NCBI GenBank assembly: GCA_947585795.1 | Contig: CANPXG010000002.1 | Location: forward strand, 39,593-103,592 | Direction of reading: 5' to 3' | Length of the DNA stretch: 64,000 nucleotides | Source of the DNA: an uncultured Clostridia bacterium | Lineage (GTDB): Bacteria; Bacillota; Clostridia; UBA1381 | Shown here: piece by piece, positions 58,561 to 64,000 of the stretch | Position numbering within the stretch: the stretch's first letter is position 1 | Layout: every line of letters starts with the position of its first letter | Program-made: the position numbers and the translations under genes | The notes under the pieces: generated by a model | Told to the model about the DNA's origin: nothing | Database searches by the model: none | Seen by the model: the letters and a program-made list of their open reading frames with translations, nothing else

Positions 58561-59123
58561 TTATAATGATCGACAATTATGATTCTTTCACGTATAACCT
58601 GTACCAGTACATCGGTGAGCTTGAGCCCGATATTGAGGTGTACAGGAACGATAAAATAAGCGTTGACGAGGTTATGGCGAAGGACCCCGACCATATAATT
58701 TTGTCGCCCGGTCCCGGCTACCCGAAGGACGCGGGTATTTGCATTGATTTGATCAAAGCGGCGGGGGATGTGCCGATTTTGGGCGTGTGCCTCGGTCATC
58801 AGGCGATAGGTGAGGCGTTTGGCGCCAAGATCGTGCACGCGCCGAGGATAATGCACGGTAAGAGCGACACGGTAACGGTCGACGAAAAATGTCCCGTGTT
58901 TAAGGGGCTCGGTAAAAACGTCGAGGTGGGAAGGTACCATTCGCTTGCGGTGGATGAAAAAAGTCTGCCATATGTCCTTAAGGTCACGGCGCGAAGCGGC
59001 GACGGGTGTATTATGGCGCTGTCGCATCGGGAAAGACCGGTGTACGGAATACAGTTCCACCCCGAGTCGGTGCTTACGCCGCGCGGTATGGAAATAATAG
59101 AGAATTTTTTGCAAATCAAGTAG
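58557..59123 (+). CDS. trpG: Anthranilate/aminodeoxychorismate synthase glutamine amidotransferase
   Basis: MIDNYDSFTYNLYQYIGEL, LSPGPGYPKDAG, ILGVCLGHQAIGEAFG, YGIQFHPESVLTPRG; ATGA overlap with trpE. Confidence 0.95.
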   Translation: MIIMIDNYDSFTYNLYQYIGELEPDIEVYRNDKISVDEVMAKDPDHIILSPGPGYPKDAGICIDLIKAAGDVPILGVCLGHQAIGEAFGAKIVHAPRIMHGKSDTVTVDEKCPVFKGLGKNVEVGRYHSLAVDEKSLPYVLKVTARSGDGCIMALSHRERPVYGIQFHPESVLTPRGMEIIENFLQIK

Positions 59124-59247
59124 CGTAAAACCGCCGCGCCGGCGTTTCGCGGCGAGTAAAATAATTTGTAAAACATTTAAAAAAGTGTTGACAATGCGGT
59201 GTGTTTTTGGTATAATGGACTTCGTCAGTTAAGTGACGGGCACACGC

Positions 59248-59336
59248 GGAGAGATGTCTGAGTGGTTGAAAGAGCCGGTCTTGAAAACCGGTGACGGTTC
59301 CGCCGTCCGTGGGTTCGAATCCCACTCTCTCCTCCA
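59248..59336 (+). tRNA. tRNA-Ser (TGA), CCA encoded
   Basis: GGAGAGA/TCTCTCC acceptor; CCGGT-CTTGAAA-ACCGG anticodon arm; long variable arm; TTGACA-N17-TATAAT at 59188-59216. Confidence 0.93.
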
Positions 59337-59424
59337 TTAACAGCTTAATATCAGGTACTGCATACAAGTCGGATTGCTATATTAGAACGGCGGCAATTTA
59401 GGTTGGTTGTATGCGTTTCTTTGT

Positions 59425-59515
59425 GGAGAAGTACTCAAGAGGCCGAAGAGGCGCCCCTGCTAAGGGTGTAGGTCGGGTAACCGGCGCGAGGGTTCAAATC
59501 CCTCCTTCTCCGCCA
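59425..59515 (+). tRNA. tRNA-Ser (GCT), CCA encoded
   Basis: GGAGAAG/CTTCTCC acceptor; loop CTGCTAA; long variable arm; GGTTCAAATCC. Confidence 0.93.
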
Positions 59516-59521
59516 GAATGG

Positions 59522-59553
59522 AAACAAACCGCATGGTTATGCGGTTTGTTTTT
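59522..59553 (+). terminator. Terminator after tRNA-Ser pair
   Basis: AACAAACCGCAT-ggtt-ATGCGGTTTGTT-TTTT. Confidence 0.85.
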
Positions 59554-59589
59554 TGTATATTTATGAAAAAGTCACTGAATTTTATGTTT

Positions 59590-59817
59590 TTATTCGCTTT
59601 TTGTATCATTATCCGTAATAAATGTCATAATATCCGATACTTCACATTTAAAAATATTGCACAGAGAGTTTATTGTATACGTCGAAACCGATTCGTCGTT
59701 CATAAGTCGTTTAATTGTTTTACTGTCAAGATTGTATTCGGCGCACTTGTTTCTTAGGTAATATGTGCTGATATTTTTCTCTTTTATCAACTTTCTGAAA
59801 GGGGCAAAGGAAATCAC
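59590..59817 (-). CDS. Small Xre/Cro-CI family HTH regulator
   Basis: FRKLIKEKNISTYYLRNKCAEYNLDSKTIKRLMNDESVSTYTINSLCNIFKCEVSDIMTFI; GTG start after AGAGGTG. Confidence 0.75.
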   Translation of the reverse strand: MISFAPFRKLIKEKNISTYYLRNKCAEYNLDSKTIKRLMNDESVSTYTINSLCNIFKCEVSDIMTFITDNDTKSE

Positions 59818-59866
59818 AAAAAACACCTCTTGACTTTTTATATATTATCTCATATAATAATAATAG

Positions 59867-59894
59867 ATAATATGAGGAATATTCCTCATATTAT
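59867..59894. promoter_or_regulatory. Perfect 28-bp palindrome, operator candidate
   Basis: ATAATATGAGGAAT|ATTCCTCATATTAT between the HTH gene and the divergent lipoprotein gene. Confidence 0.6.
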
Positions 59895-60071
59895 GTCAGG
59901 TATATTTTTCCGTAGAATTTTCAACCGGAAACATGCAAAGGGGATGGTAAGGCAGAAATACAACGAAAAACACAGCCGTTTCGGCAAACAAAGTATGATT
60001 ATTCGTAAAAAGCGTAAGGCGGATAATCAAGAAAGGTATCAAAAACAAATAAACAAAAAAGGAGAAAGATT

Positions 60072-60815
60072 ATGAAAAAACTATTTTTAACACTACTTAT
60101 CGTCACGCTGGCGGCGGCGACCTTTACGGGCTGCGGTCAATCTTCCGGTAACAATGACGCTTCAACCGAGGTGACTTCGTCAGAAGCTCCTCAAACGCCG
60201 GCTCCCGCTGAAAGTAAAAGCAAGAGCAAAATCGATGTAAAGAATTTGACGGCGACTTCTGTTCCTATCGGTATATCCGAAACGGCTGTTAAGGTGGGTA
60301 ACAACCTGTCAGGTCTTAATGTAAGCTTTAAAATTACAAATAACAATGATGAATACGAGGATACTGTCGTATCTGTATCTGTAGAGGTTTTAAATTCCTC
60401 CGGAACTAAAATCGCACAGGATACTTACAAAACGGACAGGGCTTTGAGCAAGGGCGAAACGTATGTATGTAACGATGATATATACTTATACAAAGGTGAT
60501 TTATCGCAGGAGGAAACATACACCTTAAAGGTGGTTGGCATTGAGATAGAGGACAGTGCTGTGGCAGAGCAAAAAACAGAGTTTACCAGAGCCCTCCGCG
60601 ATTTGGATAGTCAGATCGCTAACGGTGAGTACAACACAGCTCAAATAACATGGGACGAAATTAAGGAAACATATGGCGATAATTTCTCCCAAGAAATAAA
60701 AAAGGCTGAAGCGGCAATAAAAGATGAAGGACTTGATCCCGACAATTTATCGGCAGGACCGAAGAGCGATACTGCGACGGAAACCTCCTCATCTCCGGCT
60801 CCGAATAACGGTTAA
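60072..60815 (+). CDS. Lipoprotein of unknown function
   Basis: Lipobox LAAATFTGCGQ; GGAG RBS; FxLYD-like beta-sandwich pattern is only suggestive. Confidence 0.75.
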   Translation: MKKLFLTLLIVTLAAATFTGCGQSSGNNDASTEVTSSEAPQTPAPAESKSKSKIDVKNLTATSVPIGISETAVKVGNNLSGLNVSFKITNNNDEYEDTVVSVSVEVLNSSGTKIAQDTYKTDRALSKGETYVCNDDIYLYKGDLSQEETYTLKVVGIEIEDSAVAEQKTEFTRALRDLDSQIANGEYNTAQITWDEIKETYGDNFSQEIKKAEAAIKDEGLDPDNLSAGPKSDTATETSSSPAPNNG

Positions 60816-60871
60816 TACATAACAAAATATATACGGGGTAAAAAAATTCGATCGATATTGCGAAATAGTCA

Positions 60872-60910
60872 TAAAGAGCCATGGAACGGGGATGTTCTAT
60901 GGCTCTTTTT
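60872..60910. terminator. Bidirectional terminator
   Basis: AAAGAGCCATGGAAC-ggggat-GTTCTATGGCTCTTT. Confidence 0.85.
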
Positions 60911-63128
60911 ATTCAACGTATTGCGCGGCGCAGTAGGGTGAGTTGGCGATGTTCCACACAAACAGCTTTGTTTCGTCGGCGCTTTCCGATTTTTCGTATT
61001 CTATTTCCACGTCTTTACTTTGCGTTACGGTTTCGGGGTGGTTTTTCAGCCCGATAAGCGCGCCGCTTTCATCGTACTCCGCAACCCAAATATTTACGCT
61101 TTCGTTCACTGGTCTTTTGAGAACGTTTATACGCAGCTTTATGATTCCGTTTTCGTATCTTACGTTTCCTATTTCCAAAATATTCGTCATTTGCGGCACC
61201 GGCACGGGCGTTGCTGTCGGCTCCGCCGTCGGCACGGGTGTTACCGTGGGTGTGGGTGACGGAGCTGCGGTCGGAGTTGGTGTTACCGTGGGCGTGGGTG
61301 ACGGTGTCACAGTTGGAGTTGGAGTTAAGGTCGGTGTTGGCGAAGGTGTCACGGTTGGAGTGGGGGTTGGTGTTACCGTAGGTGTTGGAGCCGGAGTAGG
61401 AGTGGGTGACGGAGTGGGAGTGGGTGACGGAGTAGGCGTTGGTGACGGTGAGGGGGCGGGTGTTTCGCCCGGCAGCAGAACCATGTCCGGATACAACGAA
61501 AAATTATTTAGCTTTTCCTCGCGTATTCGCTTTAAAATCGCGTAACGGTTGGGACAAAGTATCTGCAGCGCGCGCTGACGGTCTTGGTTACCGTAGCACG
61601 TGAAATAAAATCTGCAAAATTCCGCAAAATCCTCCGCCAGATATGTAGGGCTTGAGTTCGCGCCGTAGCTTGAGATAGAGAATATGTCCTTATAGCGCGC
61701 CTTGTCCCATTCACTGTTTTCGGTGTTACCGGTGCCGCCGTCATATGACCAAAAGTACCCTCTTTTGCCGCACCGCGCGTCGAGGCTGTGTCCCATCTCG
61801 TGTATTATGCTGTCAAGTATGGACTGCTCGCTGTTGGGGTGGTTCAGTTCGATATACAAATGCTCTCCCGCGCTGTAGTACGCGTTAAGAGATGAGTACT
61901 CCGACATCAGCGTTTTAATATCCTTTCGGTATATGTACGGAATACAGCCCACTATTTTCTCAAAACGCTCGGCATCCGTTTCGGGGACGTTGTTATTTGG
62001 ATTTACTTCAACCCACATTTCCAAGCTTTGCTTGGTATAACCGTCCGCCTCCGTGATAATCAAATTATAAACGTTAAATTCTTTTGTGTTGTTTTTGCTC
62101 CACGAGTACCAGCTCGGGTGCCCGTATTTGGTCGTCTGCTCTCCGCGTTCAACGGTCACGCCCTGCGTTCCCGGCAAATCCTGCGACACGTGGTAGCTCG
62201 ACTGCAAATTCTTTGTCACGTAGCCGCCGCTTAGGGAAAGATACGAGGCAAGTGAGCTGCGCAGTTGGCTTTCCGAGAGCAGCTTCCCGTTTTTGCAAAG
62301 TGCGTCGATACGACCGCGCGGCGATAAATTTTCAGCCACAGCAGTTCCGTTGCGCTCGAACGCGTCGCCCGCCACACTCTCGTACACGCGCACGATGCGC
62401 TCCCGCTGTTCGCTCGAAAGGGAAGCCCACGCGTCGGACGTGGAAATCTTGTAAAGCGGACTTTCGTCCTTCAGAGGCGTAAACGTAATCGTCGCCTTAT
62501 GCTCCTCGTCGGCGGCGATAATATTTCCGTCCTCCGAAACGCCGATATACATGTCATTTTCAAGACTTTTAAGATAATACGACGGATTTTCCTCGCTGTA
62601 GCCGGCGCTCTTTAATTTCATCCAGTGCTGAGTGTTGTCGTTCATGCCGTAATATTCCGTTGGGTGATTCACGTCCGTGTTTCCGAACTTGTACTGTGAA
62701 GCCGTAAGATTTTCGCCCGTTTTTGCCGACGCGATCCTTAGAGTATAGTCGTTCCACACCTCAACGTTTTCATAAACGTAATCATATTCCTCGTAATAGT
62801 CGTCCCATACCTCGACAAGCTTACGTTCAATGCGCGGTTGATTGGAGCTTCGAACCTCGAACGCGTAGCTGCCGTCAGCCATGTCGCGCGGCAGGAATTG
62901 GTCGCTCATGTCTTGTACGTCCGAATTGTCAATAATAATTTGTCCGTCCTTTTCGCACAGCTTCTGACCGTCGGCGTAGATTTGCTGATATATTCCGGCG
63001 AAGCCGCCGTAAATGACGTCCTCGTTCGCGGCAAGCGCCGTCATAAGCGGCAGCAGGAGGGACAGAGCCGCGATCATGCCGAGCGCGCGCTCAAAAAAAG
63101 CACGTCTTTTTACCGAAAATACACGCAT
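60909..63128 (-). CDS. Secreted zincin-like metalloprotease with Pro/Thr/Ser-rich repeat linker
   Basis: Signal peptide; [20 protein letters not shown] (HExxH) and [14 protein letters not shown]; ([11 protein letters not shown])n linker; C-terminal [12 protein letters not shown] domain. Confidence 0.8.
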   Translation of the reverse strand: MRVFSVKRRAFFERALGMIAALSLLLPLMTALAANEDVIYGGFAGIYQQIYADGQKLCEKDGQIIIDNSDVQDMSDQFLPRDMADGSYAFEVRSSNQPRIERKLVEVWDDYYEEYDYVYENVEVWNDYTLRIASAKTGENLTASQYKFGNTDVNHPTEYYGMNDNTQHWMKLKSAGYSEENPSYYLKSLENDMYIGVSEDGNIIAADEEHKATITFTPLKDESPLYKISTSDAWASLSSEQRERIVRVYESVAGDAFERNGTAVAENLSPRGRIDALCKNGKLLSESQLRSSLASYLSLSGGYVTKNLQSSYHVSQDLPGTQGVTVERGEQTTKYGHPSWYSWSKNNTKEFNVYNLIITEADGYTKQSLEMWVEVNPNNNVPETDAERFEKIVGCIPYIYRKDIKTLMSEYSSLNAYYSAGEHLYIELNHPNSEQSILDSIIHEMGHSLDARCGKRGYFWSYDGGTGNTENSEWDKARYKDIFSISSYGANSSPTYLAEDFAEFCRFYFTCYGNQDRQRALQILCPNRYAILKRIREEKLNNFSLYPDMVLLPGETPAPSPSPTPTPSPTPTPSPTPTPAPTPTVTPTPTPTVTPSPTPTLTPTPTVTPSPTPTVTPTPTAAPSPTPTVTPVPTAEPTATPVPVPQMTNILEIGNVRYENGIIKLRINVLKRPVNESVNIWVAEYDESGALIGLKNHPETVTQSKDVEIEYEKSESADETKLFVWNIANSPYCAAQYVE

Positions 63129-63239
63129 GCTTCACCGCCCCTTTCCGCGCCTGTCACACCTTTTGACGAATTACACTCTATATTATCATAATATCACATT
63201 TTATAAGTCTTTTCAATAAATACGTCTAATTGTTGTCAA

Positions 63240-63272
63240 TAAAAAATCCCCGCCGTGGGGCGGGGATTTTGA
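63240..63272 (-). terminator. Intrinsic terminator of pfkA
   Basis: AAAAATCCCCGCC-gtg-GGGCGGGGATTTT. Confidence 0.8.
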
Positions 63273-63286
63273 AATAAATGTCAAAA

Positions 63287-64000
63287 TTATTTGTCTATAA
63301 ACAGATGTCTTGGCAGACCGTCTACCATAAACGGTGAAAGCTCGCCTATGATAAGCGGACGCGCGTACTCGTCGAACTCCTTCGTAACGTTTGTGCCGTC
63401 GTCGCATATCCACTCGTCGGGAACGCACTTTTCGACGTTCGCGATCAAGTTTACGTCGTAGGACGATGTTTTGAGCTGGTACGGAGCGTTTGAGATTCTT
63501 TCAAATATGATCATCTTGCCCGTTTCGCCGTTAAGCGCCGCCACAACAGCGTCCGCGCCCGCGGTAAACGCCTCGGTGATGTCGCGTCTTGAAACGAGGT
63601 GCGACGCGCAGCGCTGGAGCGTTGAGAACACGATACCGCGCGACTTTATACCGGTGTTTTCCGCAAGGAAATCCGAAAGGTAGAGCGCAGTACCGCCGAG
63701 CGTCTTATGACCGAACGAGTCCTCGAACACCGTCGTCTTGTTCGCCTCGCAGACGTACCTGCCGTCGGCTGTCTTGATACCCTCCGACACCGCCACTATC
63801 GCGGTATTTTTAAACTTTTTGATCTCCATTACGCGGCGTAAAAACTTATCGTGGTCAAACGTCACCTCGGGCAGATAAATCAGGTCCGGACCGTTGCAGT
63901 CCTCGGAGCAGGAGAGCGACGAAGCCGCCGTGAGCCAGCCCGCGTTTCTGCCCATTATCTCAACCACCGTGATAGAGTCGGTGGGGTAGGTGTTCGCGTC
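63287..64000 (-). CDS. pfkA: 6-phosphofructokinase, partial (N-terminal part beyond window)
   Basis: DANTYPTDSITVVEIMGRNAGWLTAASSLS and IGELSPFMVDGLPRHLF; frame open to the window edge. Confidence 0.85.
   Translation of the reverse strand, partial: DANTYPTDSITVVEIMGRNAGWLTAASSLSCSEDCNGPDLIYLPEVTFDHDKFLRRVMEIKKFKNTAIVAVSEGIKTADGRYVCEANKTTVFEDSFGHKTLGGTALYLSDFLAENTGIKSRGIVFSTLQRCASHLVSRRDITEAFTAGADAVVAALNGETGKMIIFERISNAPYQLKTSSYDVNLIANVEKCVPDEWICDDGTNVTKEFDEYARPLIIGELSPFMVDGLPRHLFIDK

Noticed and set aside
59830-60075. 81-aa basic ORF overlapping the lipoprotein start by ATGA
   Set aside because: Starts in the operator region with no clear RBS; could be a real small protein but support is too weak to call
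60943-61545. Gly-Val repeat protein on plus strand
   Set aside because: Antisense translation of the Pro-Thr repeat linker of the metalloprotease

Overview
Chromosomal window from an anaerobic Clostridia-like Firmicute with a pectin/rhamnogalacturonan-degrading profile; the taxonomic guess is inference from gene content. Most of it is housekeeping: a dcw/murein cluster (mraZ-rsmH-ftsL-pbp-murE-murF-mraY-ftsW-murG), pstSCAB-phoU, fbp class III, glyA, nth, trpEG, nptA-phoP-phoR, three tRNAs and the C-terminal part of pfkA. Interleaved are CAZymes: two PL11 rhamnogalacturonan lyases, two CE12-type SGNH esterases, two GH43-like proteins and a GH31. The most interesting non-standard signals are: (1) two architecturally similar but sequence-distinct phased T-tract arrays (about 10.8 bp per T-tract), each starting exactly at an intrinsic terminator tail in a convergent intergenic region; one is built of eleven ~43-bp units, the other of 24 short GYGYG-Tn units; (2) a hairpin-modular interspersed element with fixed linkers and compensatory stems, present twice in tandem at the left edge and once near 29.7 kb; (3) a self-contained two-gene unit resembling Nmad2-Nmad3 (nucleotide-modification-associated domains); (4) a RAYT/IS200-like protein that has lost its HUH motif and gained a Lys/Glu-rich tail; (5) a 10-bp-phased MraZ box array, an 11-bp-phased Pho box array and a candidate Phe/Tyr-type leader-peptide attenuator before trpE. 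No CRISPR array, rRNA or intact mobile element was seen. All calls were made by eye from sequence and the ORF track; no searches were run.
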